Source of the DNA: Monoplex corrugatus
Taxonomy: Eukaryota > Mollusca > Gastropoda > Littorinimorpha > Ranellidae
DNA length: 64,000 nt
Direction: 5' to 3'
NCBI GenBank assembly: GCA_030674185.1
Contig: CM060312.1
Span: 58,026,902 to 58,090,901, forward strand
Shown: positions 46,473-60,676 of the stretch, one piece after another
How the letters are laid out: each line of letters starts with the position of its first letter
Numbering within the stretch: the first letter of the stretch is position 1
Notes under the pieces: model-generated
Told to the model about the DNA's origin: nothing
The model's database searches: none
The model's input: only the letters and a program-made list of their open reading frames with translations
Made by a program: the position numbers and the translations under genes

Positions 46473-46834
46473 GTAGATAAGAGTGATTCCATTACATCCT
46501 TTAGATTATTAAATCGTGGTTTCTGTGATAGTTTTTTTTTTTTTTTCACGAACGGAAAGGGGAAAATGCTTGTGTAACTCAAAACGGCAGCTGAGCAAAT
46601 GTAACGCCAGTGGATTCAATATGTCTCTTTTGACAGACAAAATTAATTGCAATGTACAGAAATAGAACTGACCTCTGTTTTTCTCTTAACATCGGTCACA
46701 TTACTAAAAGGTTTTACGTGATGAATGAAATGAACGGTGGTGGTTTTAATAGTAGATTGTCTAGGAAAACAAAAATGTACACATGCATGCACGTGCATGC
46801 ATTTACGTATGCAAACACACACTTTCGTGTGCAC

Positions 46835-46896
<62 letters not shown>

Positions 46897-47081
46897 ACAC
46901 ACCGACACACCTCTCTGTCTCTGTGTCTGTCTCCCCCCCTCTCTCTCTCTCACTCTCAGTCACACACATACACACACGCGCGCGCGCGTTTTCTCTCTTT
47001 TTTATCCCTCTCCTCTCTCTCTCTTCCTCTGCCTGCCCGTCTCTCTCTCTCTCGCTCTGTCTCTCTGTCTCCCTCTCTCCG

Positions 47082-47140
<59 letters not shown>

Positions 47141-47245
47141 TCTCCATCACACTCGCGCACACACACACAAGCGCGTGCGCGCGCGTTCTCATTTCATTAT
47201 CCCACTCCTCTCTCTGTCTTCCTCTGTCCTCTCACTCTCTCTCTC

Positions 47246-47289
<44 letters not shown>

Positions 47290-47335
47290 TCTCTCTCTCT
47301 CTCTCACTCACTTTCTTAAATTCTTTTCTTTCTCT
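46835..47335. repeat. Compound CT/CA cluster with a duplicated block
   Basis: Two blocks share the order CA tract, GCGCGCG, TTCTC, TATCCC..CTCCTCTCTCTGTCTTCC (around 46960-47035 and 47155-47230). The blocks are separated by CT and CA tracts. Confidence 0.93.
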
Positions 47336-47589
47336 CTCTGCCAGTGAACATCGTGAACTCAGTGAATGAATTTCATCCTGAAGAGTGATGGGAATAGGCG
47401 AAAACAGACCTTCTCCACTTTTCTCTTGGCATCAGGACAGTCGGGATTTCTGGAAGTTTTTCATGTTGATTGAATGTTAATGCTTTTTCTTCAAGGTGCT
47501 GTGGATAGAAACACATTCAGTGGCAGGCATTCATCAAACGTAGCATACAAATACGCGTACGCATGCACACGCACTTACACGGACACATC

Positions 47590-47881
47590 TCTGTCTGTTT
47601 ATCTCTGTTTGTCTGTCTATCTCTGTTTGTCTGTCTGTGTCTGTCTATTCTCTCCCTCCCTCCCTCTCTCCCTCTCCCTCTTTGTCTCTCTGTTTCTCTC
47701 TCTCTCTGTCTGTCTCTCTCTTCTTCATCTTCTTCTCTATCACACACACACACCTAGTACCTCTCTGTCTGCCTCTCTCTCTCTCTCTCCCTCTCTCTCT
47801 CTCTCCCCCTCTCTCTCCCCCTCTCTTCTTCTTCTTCTTCTTCTCTATCACACACACACACCTAGTACCTCTCTGTCTGCC

Positions 47882-47934
<53 letters not shown>

Positions 47935-48115
47935 TTTTGTCACACACACACACACACACTTTCTTTTTCTTATCTATCCCTATCCTCTCTCTCTCTTTTC
48001 TCGTCTGTCTGTCCGTCTCTCTCTCTCACTCTCTCTCCCTTCCCTCTCCCCCCCTCTGTCTTTCTCTTTGGCTGGCTGGCTGCCTCTCTCTTCCTCCCCC
48101 CCCCCCTGTGTGTGT
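47590..48115. repeat. CT-rich cluster with a duplicated CACACCTAGTACC block
   Basis: The block TTCTTCTCTATCACACACAC then ACCTAGTACCTCTCTGTCTG occurs at about 47725-47775 and 47832-47882. The tract is nearly all pyrimidine on the plus strand and ends with a C run and a short GT tract. Confidence 0.93.
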
Positions 48116-48434
48116 GTGTGTGTTTCGCTCTCATTTCATTAAACTAATAAATAAATTGAAATAATCGAATATAATAACAAATAAATGTGGCGAAATAAAA
48201 AAAGTAAGATAAAGATTTCACCATAACCTGAGAGATCGCAGAAGAACAGTTTCTTACAGAGTTAACGTCTCTCGGAAACCAGCATTATGGGGTAGTAATC
48301 TAGTATATTCATTTACAAGCAGATAACTAAGCAAACAGATTAGTGACGCAGGATGGAAATAGAATGGATGTCTTTTAGTTACATCCGACTTACCTTTGCA
48401 GCTCTACCAAATTAGGATCCTTCCCGTAACGACT

Positions 48435-48748
48435 GCGTTCTTTTGTCTCTCTCTGTCTCTCTCTGTCTCTCTCTGTCTCTCTCTGTCTCTCTCTCTCTCT
48501 CTCTCTCAGTCTCTCTCTCTCTCTCTCTCAGTCTCTCTCTCTCTCTCTCGCTCTCTCTCTCTCTCATGTACACACACACACAATTCCCCCAAAAAGTATC
48601 TCATCAGGATGCTTACCTTAAGCACACGCACACACAAAGTAGCACACAGTCACACACACACACACACACACACACACAACAATTCCCCAAAAAGTATCTC
48701 ATCAGGATGCTTACCTTAAGCACACGCACACACAAAGTAGCACACAGT

Positions 48749-48824
<76 letters not shown>

Positions 48825-48908
48825 ACACACACACACACACAATTCCCCAAAAAGTATCTCATCAGGATGCTTACCTTAAGCACACGCACACACAAAGTAG
48901 CACACAGT

Positions 48909-48940
<32 letters not shown>

Positions 48941-48965
48941 CAAAGTAGCACACAGTCACACACAC
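48435..48965. repeat. CT tract followed by a three-copy module embedded in CA repeats
   Basis: A block of about 70 bp starting near AATTCCCCAAAAAGTATCTC, with GGATGCTTACCTTAAGCACA and AAAGTAGCACACAGTC, occurs at about 48582, 48680 and 48840, with a fourth partial copy near 48930. CA tracts of different length lie between copies. The copies are nearly identical, so expansion is recent. Confidence 0.93.
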
Positions 48966-48966
48966 A

Positions 48967-49007
<41 letters not shown>

Positions 49008-49118
49008 ACACGTACACGTACACGTATGCATGCAAATATATACACTGGCTGTGTGCACTCTCTCTCTCTCTCTTTGTCTTCTTGTGTGTCTCCTGTTATC
49101 TCCGTCTGTCTCTCTGTC

Positions 49119-49176
<58 letters not shown>

Positions 49177-49245
49177 GTACACACCTCTCTCTCTCTCTGT
49201 CTGTGTGTCTGCACGCGCGCGCAGAGAGAGAGAGGGGGAAGAGAG
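48965..49245. repeat. (CA)n, (CT)n and (GA)n compound tract
   Basis: CA with a GTACAC run, then CT tracts (49055-49200), then a short GA run (49224-49250). Confidence 0.93.
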
Positions 49246-49724
49246 AGAGATGGGTGGGGGTGCTGGTGGTTCTGTAATCAGCGTCTGATAAAATCATTCT
49301 TGTTTCTGTTTATAGTGCGTGCCTTTTGCTGCGCAGTAAACCAAGGTGCCTAAAATACACTGCTTGTGCTATTTTCATCTCTATACCTATAGCAGATAGA
49401 TATTGTTTTCAACACCTCAGCTCGCTGACAACGGAAAAAGAATTGGGATGTGCTTGCTTAAAAGTTCTATGGACGGATGACTGATTAGTGGGAATTCTTT
49501 GCATTACCCTCATGCCCGTGTTTTATCTGGAACTGCAACACATCCTCTTCCCCCGGTGCTACCGTTTCTTTGTCTGTTTCTGTCTCTGTCTGTCTGTGGT
49601 CTTTGTGGTAATTACTGTTTCAGACACGCAAACAAACGCAAGTACATACGCGCATAAGTGCACACACACACGCACACGCGCACGCGCACGCACCTACGCG
49701 CGCGCGCGCACACACACACACATG

Positions 49725-50190
<466 letters not shown>

Positions 50191-51144
50191 GCCACCTGCA
50201 GCCGTTATCGTTGTTGTTTTGGATACGGGAAAGAGGAGGAGAACAGAGCGGTTCGGAATGGGGCTGAGAAGTGTATGAATGGCTTCTGCATATTGACCTA
50301 ATGATGGAATGTTGAGCCCTCTTGGGACGCTTAGAAGAAAAAGTTTTGTTTCACCGTGGCTAATGAAGTGAATTGTACCTTCACGCTGGGGTTCCCGAAT
50401 GTTCCCTGTGCCAGACTCCTGTGTGTTGTTTACTTGTCCTGGGATGAGACGCTATTAGACCTTGACAGACAGGCCGCGAGAAAGTTTTTTTTTAAGGGGG
50501 AGGCACAAACTTAGCCTGGGCCCTTTCTGAGGGGGGGGGGGGGGGTGACAAAAAATATTTCAAGTAACAGTAAACCAGAAATTGTAAAACGTGGTATGAT
50601 GACGTTACGTACAAATGTAAATGATTGTATTGAATGTGGAACATGTTTATTACTATCTGAGCCGATATTCTCGTGATATGGCAGCTTTATAATGATATAC
50701 GAAAGCTTCTGAGAGAGAGGAGAAGAGAGAGAAGAGAAGAGAGAGAGAAGACGCACGAAGGTTGTTAAGTAGACATTGACAGTATTTTGTCAGAGAGTGA
50801 GTGAGTGAGAGAGAGAGAGAGAGAGGTTTTGTTTTCCAGCAGTGGAAGAGGTTGCTTATTTTTCAAAAATCTTGTGGCATAATTTGTATGATTGACACAT
50901 AAATTGTTATTGTTCGGTTTGGTTGTCATTAATAGTACCATTTGTTTGTCATACAAAGAGATTGATAGGGGTTTAGGGATACAACTAGAATGGTTGAACG
51001 CTCAATGCAGTGCATGAATTATCGTAAGATGATACATGTTGATTTTACACTTCTGATGTACTTGCTTCCCTACCCTGTTGGTTACAATGTTTATGTCAAA
51101 CATCCGTGCACGTATACGCATACACATTGTCTCGCACGCGCATG

Positions 51145-51145
51145 G

Positions 51146-51193
<48 letters not shown>

Positions 51194-51465
51194 ACTCACA
51201 CAAAAAACACACTCTCTCTCTTTCTCGCTCTCTCTCCCCCTCCTTCCCCCCTCTCTCTGTGTCTTTCTCTCTTTCCCTGTTGGATGAAAGACTGACTTCT
51301 GCTCTCTCTCTCTCTCTCTCTCTCTCCCCTCTCTCCCCTCCCCCTGTCTCTCCCCCTCCCCTTCTCTCTCTCCCCCCTCCCCTTCTCTCTCTCTTCCCCC
51401 TCCCCTCCCCCTGTCTGTCTCTCTTCCCATGCTATCTACCCTCCCCCCTTTCTCTCTCTTGCTGG
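51145..51465. repeat. CA then CT compound tract
   Basis: The order is the same as at 49640-49830: GC-alternating CA, CT tract, TGGATGAAAGACTGACT (51281-51297), then more CT. The two loci are probably copies of one element or duplicated block. Confidence 0.9.
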
Positions 51466-51676
51466 CTGTAACACCCTGCCTCCTGCTGTGCCCTCCAAAT
51501 CCATCCACAACACAGTTACCCAGCAGCCAGAAATTACTGTCAATTTAAAACGAGCATCGCCAAAACCGTTACATTTCACCCAGACTTGAACACTTGTGGC
51601 TGTTTCCAATTACGTACATTTGCATATTTTGTGCTCTGACCCCCTCCCACTCCCATTCTCCTTCTCCTTGAGTCTT

Positions 51677-51677
<1 letters not shown>

Positions 51678-51773
<96 letters not shown>

Positions 51774-52027
51774 CTCTCTCTCTCTCTCTCTCTCTGTCGC
51801 TCACTATCTCTCTTTCTCTCTCTCTAGCTCTCCCCCTGTCCCTCCCTCCCTCTCGCCGTTCCTCCCATCGCTCTTTTTTACGTCTCCCGACCCCCCCCCC
51901 CCCCCTCTCTCTCTCTCTCTCTGTTTCTCTGTCTTTCAGTCTCTGTCTGTCTGTCTCTCTCTCTCTCTCAATTTCTCTGTCTCTGTCATTCTGTCTGTCT
52001 ATCTATCTACATCTATCTATCTATCTA

Positions 52028-52100
<73 letters not shown>

Positions 52101-52197
52101 TTGTATCTTATCTACCTACCTATCTATCTGTCCATTCATCTATCTATCTGTCTGTCTGTCTATCTGTATATCTCTCTCAATCTCTCTCTCTCTCTCT
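51678..52197. repeat. (CA)n, CT, (CTAT)n and (AT)n compound tract
   Basis: About 90 bases of CA, then CT-rich sequence with a C run (51891-51905), CTAT tracts (52000-52032) and an AT tract (52064-52098). It is followed by GCACGTTAAAGATCCC at about 52199, a word familiar from mollusc SINE-like repeats (general knowledge). Confidence 0.9.
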
Positions 52198-52468
52198 GCA
52201 CGTTAAAGATCCCTTAAGTCAAGTCAGTGGCAGGCTTATTACTAACTGAAATAGGCCCTTCACCAGTCTTTACATGGAGGCCGTCAGCAAGAGACAAGCC
52301 CTTCTTCTAGTCTATGCGTTGAGGCCGTCAAGAAGAGGCTTAATGCTCCACAGTTCTCTATCCTGCGCTTTCCCTCTGACTGTCTCCAGGTAAGGCTCAC
52401 CCTGCTAGTATCTGCTGAGAGATCTCTTTGCAAGATGTTTCTCGACTGGCCTGCCTTTCTGTTCCCTC

Positions 52469-52489
52469 GGGGGGGGGGGGGGGGGGGGG
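52469..52489 (+). repeat. Poly(G) run, 21 nt
   Basis: An uninterrupted G run; its length is subject to sequencing uncertainty. Confidence 0.9.
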
Positions 52490-52754
52490 TCCATATCAGG
52501 GCCTGTCTTGTGATATTTGACACAGGTTTACGTAAAGTTGGTAGGCTTATGGAAACCTGAAAACACCCAGCATGCAAGCGACGACAAGTTTGAAAAGGAA
52601 GGCTTTTAGTAGATAACTCCTACCGATGGAAAATGAACTGTTGTGGTTATTTTCTTGCCGTCGCCTTCGTGTGAGTCATGTTTTTACTGGTAGTCACATT
52701 TTATGTGAAGGGTAAGTCAAGGAAGGGGGAAACGACGTACGTATGGTTGTCCAT

Positions 52755-52972
52755 TGTCCTCGTGTGCCTCTCTCTCTTCTCATCTGTCTTTGTCTCGGCT
52801 CCTCCCTCCCTCTATCTCTCTCTCTGTCTGTCTGTCTGTCTCTGTCTCTCTCTCTCTCTGTCTCTCCCTCCTCTCTCTTGTCTGTCTGTCTGTCTCTGTC
52901 TCTCCCTCCTCTCTCTCTTTTCCTTTCTCCTCTCTGTCTCTCTCTCTCCTCTCTCTCTCTCTCTCCTTCGCA
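52755..52972. repeat. CT-rich pyrimidine tract
   Basis: About 215 bases of CT/GTCT/CTCC sequence on the plus strand. Confidence 0.93.
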
Positions 52973-53347
52973 CTCTGTTCATCCCCTTCCCTCTTTTTGT
53001 CATTAAAACACTTACAACAACACAACTGTCACCCCTCAGAAGTGCTACAATTTCTTTTACTGTTTTTAGTCTGCAGGAAGGCATTATCACAACATCATTG
53101 TAAAGTAAAGGAAATGGGCCTAGAAAATAAAAGGAATCTGGGCTGTCTGGACGTGGAGTGTGTGTGTGCGTGCGTGCGTGTGTGTGTGGTGCGTGCGTGT
53201 GTGTGCACGCGCGCGCACAAGCATGCTTGCTTTTATGCTAGTACACAGAAGGGGTAAGGATAATGGGTAATATGAAAACATTTTCAAAGCAGTTGCAACC
53301 CAAAGCCATTGCTTTGCCATGTCCCTCAAGATGGAGTTAATGCATTA

Positions 53348-53539
53348 TTAACCCCTTGACTCCTAGCACCCTATCCACCACCTGCAAAAACTTAACCCTT
53401 GACTCCCTCACCCTGTCCACCAGTTTCTGCAGGAAACTGGTGGATAGGGTGAGGGAGTGAAAGGATTGAGTTTTTGCTTTGCTAGCATGGTTGACAATAC
53501 AGGATGCTGGTGGACAGGGTGCGGGAGTCAAAGGGCTAA
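53348..53539. mobile_element. TTAA MITE, copy 3 (near full length, about 190 bp)
   Basis: The element starts TTAACCCCTTGACTCC and ends GGAGTCAAAGGGCTAA. An internal palindrome (CTCACCCTGTCCACCAGTTT, then AAACTGGTGGATAGGGTGAG) centres on CTGCAG near 53430. The right end holds TTTGCTTTGCTAGCATGGTT. The outer ends are imperfect inverted repeats. No coding capacity. Confidence 0.82.
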
Positions 53540-53989
53540 ATTAAACTGAAAACAACAACAACAGCACTAGTAGTAACCTCAGTATATTCTTAATGACAAA
53601 GACAGTATCTTGAATTGGGAGGGGAGAAATGAGCGAGAGATTAATGAGAGAGAATGGACGAGTGAGTGAGTGAAAGGGGTTTGAAGTCCAATTAAAACTC
53701 CACGACGGTTCCTTATCAGTTCTGGGTAAGTGTGAAGCCGCACATCGTACACTCTCAACAACTGCAGATGGAGAGATGAGATGAAAGGTACCAAAGATAG
53801 CACAGAACAGGGGCTGTAGCCAGTGTAAACTTTGTACCTGCCCTTACTGTACACCCCCTGACCATCGCAAAACAAAATTAAGTGAAAGGGGTTACCGCTT
53901 GTGCCGTGAAAAGTACTGACAGGCTAATTGGAAAAGTGGGCAGCACTGAAGATAGACTATAAAGGAAGTTCGCAGATGTAGTGAAATTT

Positions 53990-54510
53990 CAGGCCATACT
54001 CTTTTTACTAAAGGAAGTTCACATGGTGTAGTGGAATTTCGGGCCATATACTTTTTCCTACAGGAAGTTCACAGGTGTGGTGAAATTTCAGGCCTTACTC
54101 TTTTTACTAAAGGAAGTTCACAGGTGTGGTGAAATTTCAGGCCTTACTCTTTTTACTAAAGGAAGTTCACAGGTATGGTGAAATTTCAGGCCTTACTCTT
54201 TTTACTAAAGGAAGTTAACAGGTGTGGTGAAATTTCAGGCCTTACTCTTTTACTAAAGGAAGTTCACAGGTGTGGTGAAATTTCAGGCCTTACTCTTGTT
54301 ACTAAAGGAAGTTCACAGGTGTGGTGAAATTTCAGGCCTTACTCTTTTTACTAAAGAAGTCACAGTGTGTGAATTTCAGCCTACTCTTGTTACTAAAGAA
54401 GTTCACAGGTTGGTGAAATTCAGGCCTTACTCTTGTTACAAAGAGTTCACAGGTGTGGTAAATTTCAGGGCCCTTACTCTGGTTACTAAAGGAAGTCACC
54501 CTATTGTAAA
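53990..54510. repeat. 48-bp minisatellite, about 11 copies
   Basis: The unit contains AAAGGAAGTTCACAGGTGTG and GTGAAATTTCAGGCCTTACT followed by CTTTTTACT. Copies near 54350-54480 carry many small deletions, while the middle ones are almost identical. Confidence 0.95.
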
Positions 54511-56567
54511 CTCTGTGAGTAAAACAGTGTAGTTCGAGGTGTGTAGTGCTGTTTGATGTTAAGATTGGATCGTAAAAAATGTGTATTACTTGTAGTTGGT
54601 TGTTTTGAGAAAAGCGTTTCTGTTGTTGATTTCTTCATGATCGATTAGTGAAAGAATGCGTGTATTGCTTGGTAACCACTTATTGTGGAGAATCAAGTAA
54701 TGTATTTCTTGTTGTTACTACTTTAGTTAAACTTTTAGTACAGATTGAGACAGCCAGTTGTGGAGAATAGTCCAGTTGTTGTGGAGGACAGTGTGGCATA
54801 TGTCTTAATATGTGTGGTATGGCTAATGAACAGGTTGAATGAAATCTTATATAATTTACATGTTTTGTATTGCTTAATAATCAGTTTTCTTTGGTGGTTG
54901 GGGGGGGGGGGGGGGTTAGTGGATCCTGCCAAGTTCACATTTCACCTTTGCATGCGGCCGCAGCAGGGTATTTAGCACACCTTGAATTGTAGCATCAGTG
55001 CAGCAATATGATAATCTCCTTTCTTGTTGCAAGGGTAACACGGTCTGGTAGCCTATCTTGTCCTCTTTTGACCTTTCTGCCTGCTTCCCATTTGGCTGTA
55101 TCCCTGTGGGTGGTTGAAGGACATAGCAAGCTGCAGCCAGATTTGGCCTCCAACCCACCTGTGATTTTCATCATTTGCACTGTGCACATGTCCAGGGCCA
55201 GTTAACAGACTGCTGGTAGTGTTGGTGGATTCTAAGGAAGTGTTTAACAACTCTCCTGTTATTCGTGGTGTACTGACAGTGACGTATGTGTGGGGTTTGT
55301 CACATCAGTCTGCAAAGTCCTGTCAGGTCAAATCGTTGGAAGTCGTCATTGAATGTTGTTTGTTTCATTAATTCCTTGGATTCTGTTTGTTCGACTGCCC
55401 AGATTGTTGGTGATATCTTGGTTTTGATTAGGCTTTGATGAATCATAATTGTGCTTAAGGGCTGATCAAAGTTACGACGGATTTGATGGAATTAGTCGTT
55501 GGGTTCGTTAGTGAATAAGTGAATCATTGGCTGGTTGTGTCATACCTTTGATTTGACCTGTTCTCTTGTCATGTTCTCTTGTATTTGTTCTATCATTCTG
55601 TGTTATATTGTATTTCATTTTGATCTTCCTTTATTTTACGTCATTGTTGTTTTGGTTTGTTTGAAATCTTTTTGTTTGTTGAAATCTTTTGTTGTTGTTG
55701 TTGATAAGTGTCTCCAGATGATGACACGCTGTTATTAAGTTTTATGCTGTTGATTTTATGTGGACTGAATATGCGAATCTAGGGCTGTCCATTGGCTTTC
55801 CATTCTTCACCACGTAAAAGAATATTCAGCAAGAAATGAAATTAGCATCCATTCTGTCGGTCCGTTCTTTCTACAAGAAAGGAAATTAGCGTTCATTCTG
55901 TTTACCCGTTGATGATGCCATTGACTATTTTAGCTTCTATATTTCTGATGTCCTAGTTGACCAGAGGTGTGTGTTTGATGGCCCAAGATTATACGCATTA
56001 GTTCTACCATGGGCTGGATGTAGATTGGCGACATCGTGAATAGAGGCAAGACGTCAGGGCCAATGTTGATTGATTGAGTGTGTTACGGATGAGATATCAT
56101 ACATGCTGAATCCTGATTGAACACATACGGGTGACGATCCGGCATTGGCAGCAACGATCTGGGTTACCCTTGAAGATCATTCGATTTAAAAGTATATTTC
56201 CGTTGTGACAGGGACTGCACAATACGCGTAAAATACAAAATGCATTCACTACTGACGGACAGAATGCTGTACAATAGTATGAAGACAGAAACGTCCACAC
56301 ACACTATGAAGACCGTGTCCAGGTCTGTGCCCTCTCCTGTGGCCAGTTCTCTGCTGCGTCAGTATATATTCTGCTACCTGCCTACAGGTTGGTTCTGCTT
56401 CTGATTACTAATGTCTCATAGAACAGATGAAATGAGAAGAGAGAGAGAGAGAGAGAAGAGGTGGTGGTGTCGGACAAAGAAGACAGAGAGATGGTGTATG
56501 TGTTTTGTGTGTGTGTGTGTGTGGGTGGGTGGGTGGGTGTGAATGAGTGAATGAGAGAGGAGTGTGT

Positions 56568-56602
<35 letters not shown>

Positions 56603-58399
56603 CGTGAGTGTGAGCGAGCAAGCAAGAGAAAAAGGGAGTGGAATGGACATAAGGGAAGAGGAAGGAACTCATCAACAGTATCAAAAAGAGGGGGACAGTT
56701 TGTAGTGGGGCACTGGTGAAAACGGGAAGCGAAGTTGATTATAAACTGAACAGCTTTTCACTATACCTTATTAGACAGTGGTTACGCAGATAGTCAAAAC
56801 AGATCGTAGACCCCATAGCCTTTGGCTAGAGCAAGCAGGAAAACAAAAAGATGCCCCTTAACTTTTGACATTTTATAAGTTAATCAATTCAGTGAGTACG
56901 TAAATCCGCCATAAACTTCCACCTACACCTGGCCGCCATTTCCACATCCTCTCAAGATTGCTGACAAGAGAGAGAGGGTTAAAATCGTTAAAATCCAGTC
57001 TGGCATGGGCGGCCTTCACTGATAGATAGCTGGCAGCCGTCTAGGGCATGACAGGTAACATTAGGTACAGGTGAGCACCTGGCATAGGTCCAGCCGTCCG
57101 GAATGCAAGAAGAGCCTTTCATAGTCTGCATCACCTCATTTCCATCCCCCACCCCCCGACAATTCTGCGCCACAGGGAATCCTGAGTTTTGATCCCCCCC
57201 CCCCCTTATTCAATTTCCATCTCCTTCCACCCCGTATTTCAGCTTCCTGCACTGTATCATCTCTAAGGGATAGACTTGCAAGTGCTACCTAGAGATACTT
57301 ATGTATAGTATAATCTGATTGCCAATGTTCTTTATGGTGTCTTAGTGTAACTGTTCAGTAACTTTGTTTCACATTTGGAGTCTGGGTTCCTCCCTCTAGA
57401 ATCATTTTCATGAAAGACATAAGATCTTTTAGAGCCTAGCGGTGTTCCCTTAAATTATTATATTGATGAGAATCTCGGATCTTTGCGTCGTAGCATTTCC
57501 CTATTCAGATCTTCTATCTACAAAGACATTTTTCTAAAACTGACCATCTTCTGTTGTGTGTTGATGAAATTTCTGTTTTCTACTAAGGGAAAATGCATAA
57601 GATCTAGTTTGTATTCGATAGAAATCTTGTAACCTTAACTAAATGAGTGAAGAGATTTCTGTTTGACTCCAACTGTATTAATTAGATTTTCTGAGGAGGA
57701 CATTCGGATCGAACTAAGATGTTTGTATGTCAACAAAGATTTTCAGCTATGTGTGTATAGATATTTGACACTTTTGGTGGAACGGATTGCTGCGATTGGA
57801 AATCTTGGTTGTGTATAAACTTAGGTGGATCACAACTACAGGAAATGTGAAGGAGTTTTAGTGAATATTTCTTGGCTGCTTATGGATTCATTTTAACCAG
57901 ATGTGTTTTTAACATTTAGCTTGATACACGATCTTGATCAAATCTGATTTAAGGCTAGAGGGTGCTTTTTTTATTTTAAGTAGTTACAGAACGAAGTGAA
58001 GGGAAGGGGAGACTGTTAGTATGGCGTGGCCATTTTGTTATCTTTGATCTGCCCGCGTTTAAAGATCCGCCTTTTGCATGTGCTTAATTATTTCAGTTTT
58101 AATTACATCACCATCTGATCACTGGTTAAATGTTACCTCTGTGCCTGCCTCTATTCCCTCCCCGCCGATTCGCCCTACCTCCCTCCCTCCCTACCTCCCT
58201 CCCTCTCTGTCTCTCTCTCTCCTCGTGAGGATTCAAGGCCTGAAATAGTGAATCATCCCAATCCCCCCCACCCTCTTGCTCTCTCTTATTGAACTTGTGT
58301 GTGATTCCTCCCCCCCCCCCCCACCTCCCCCGCCCACTCCTGTCACTATGCTTTACCGCCACAACCGATTCGCTCCTCCATTTTGGGAAGGAACTTCTC

Positions 58400-58550
58400 T
58401 TAACCTTTGACTCCCGCATCCTATGCAACAAGCGCAGCTGCGGGAAGCTGGTGGATAGAGTGAGGGAGTCAGAGGGTTAAATATTTGCTTTGCTAGCATG
58501 ATTGACAATGCGGGATGCGGGTGGACAGGGTGCTGGAGTCAGAGGGTTAA
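58400..58550. mobile_element. TTAA MITE, copy 4 (about 150 bp)
   Basis: The element starts TTAACCTTTGACTCCCGCAT and ends GGAGTCAGAGGGTTAA. It keeps the internal AAGCTGGTGGATAGAGTGAG and the right-end TTTGCTTTGCTAGCATGATT. A perfect TTAA lies at each end. Confidence 0.82.
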
Positions 58551-58980
58551 TGCTAAAACAGTTATAATTCATTGTCTGCGGATTTTACGCATTCAAAGAA
58601 TAGAGATTACAGGACAAGCCATAAGTCTTATTTGGAAAAAAAAAGTAGTGGGTTTATATGTGGGTTCGGTCGTGGCAGTTTGCGTTTATCAGTGTATTCT
58701 TTCTTCGGTCAGATCACTGTGATGAAACGAGGAGATATATTTAATCTTCAGTAACAGTAATGAAAAATAATGATTACTTCAGTATTTGTACAGTGCCTCA
58801 TCTCACAAGAGCCCTCCACGCTTCACATGAGCATGATAGACACAAAGGCAGTCACCGTACAGCAAACACAAGTCAACTGCTTCAGCTATGATGAAGACGT
58901 AGGAACTATACTCAGTTCTAAAGAAGCAATTGAAATTAATTATAACGAAATACCCACTTTTATATGTTACACGATCATGC

Positions 58981-59096
<116 letters not shown>

Positions 59097-59354
59097 TTGA
59101 ATGAATGAATGAAGGGAAAGAAGAGGAAAGTATGATTTGCATAAATACTGTGAACAGGTAGGGAAGAAGAAAGGGGTGGAGAGAAGGTGTACTATTAGAA
59201 TGAAGACAACACTGAGAAAGTCTGCCATGCTTCGTTAATTCATCACTTTTTGTCTTTCACATGCAAGCACAGGGAAATAATTAGGATTATGGGGTTCAGT
59301 TTTGATAAGCAGCAAGAAAGAGAGAAGAGTGCAACACATGCACCACGCCGCATG

Positions 59355-59381
59355 CACCACCACACACACACACACACACAC

Positions 59382-59414
<33 letters not shown>

Positions 59415-59560
59415 TCTCTCTCTTCTCTCTTTCTTTCTCTCTTTCTCTGCATGTCTGTCTGTCTCTGTCTCTCGCTCTCTCTCTATCACCCTCCCTTCTC
59501 TCTCTCTATCTCCCCCCTCTTCTCTCTCTCTCTCTCTCTCCCTCCCCTCTCTCACCGAGA
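59355..59560. repeat. (CA)n then (CT)n compound tract
   Basis: About 55 bases of CA then about 145 bases of CT-rich sequence. Confidence 0.94.
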
Positions 59561-60298
59561 GAGAGAGAGTCGTGTTAGACTAAGCAGGAAGTAACAAATT
59601 TGACAAGCGTTACACACGGCATGACAGTCCTCAGCCCCAAATAATCAGCATAACTTTATGAGTCGAGACAAGAGGGTCCCCCTAAGACCATCACTCTCAA
59701 CATATGTCAACCGCTGTCAGCTATGTCACCCAACCTTAACACACATTTTTCACCTTCACCTTATCCGCATGTGTGCTCTCTGTACATATACACTCAAACA
59801 GTATGCCACCTTTTGAGGGGTATACTACATTAAAACTGTGTGACTTTCTTTAGGGTGCTTGATATCTTAAGTCCGCTTGTGTGCGGTTTTTTTTGGGGGC
59901 GGGGGGAGGGAAGCTGGTATTTGTGACAACATGTTGACAAAATTCACATCGGCGTTGTTTTATGACACAGGTATGTTTTATTCATTTGTGTGGTCGTTTA
60001 TTGTAACAAACGTTGTGTGTGTGTGTGTGTGTGTGTGTGAACAAACTTGTCTGTGAATCAGAAAGGTTGATCGTGATACCGTATTTCTGTTGTTTTCTCT
60101 CTCTCTTTCTTTCTTTACTCTCTTTTTAATGGACAGTAAAGACCAGAGGCTTTGAGCAGAAGACACTGTGTCATATCTAATGGTAAATACATGGATGTGT
60201 TAAAATTTCACATGACTTAGATGTACTGTGGTGGCGTTTGTCCAAAGATTGAAGGAAGCGGATTCCGATTGTAATGCGCAGGTTGAATGATGTCACAG

Positions 60299-60299
60299 T

Positions 60300-60358
<59 letters not shown>

Positions 60359-60475
60359 TGTGTTGTGTGTGTGTGTGTGTGTGCATCTGTGTGTGTTTGT
60401 GTTCTGTCTGTATCTGTATGTGTATCTGTGTGTGTGTCTGTGTGTGTGTGTGCATCTGTGTTTGTGTATGTGTAT
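60299..60475. repeat. (GT)n compound microsatellite
   Basis: GT repeats with CATCTG and TATCTG interruptions in its right half. A smaller GT tract follows at 60535-60585. Confidence 0.95.
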
Positions 60476-60676
60476 TGCTGTTAATCCAAAGATCAAAGCA
60501 AGCATGTGTTAAATAGTATCACAGTATGAGTTTTGTGTGTGTGTGGTGTGTGTGTGTGTGTGTGGTGTGTGTGTGTGTGTGTGTCCAAGCATAATGTACA
60601 TGAATGAGCTAATGTTGATATTTGGTCACGTGTTCTTTACAGACATAGTGGACGGCTTAATATAAACTTGAACTCT

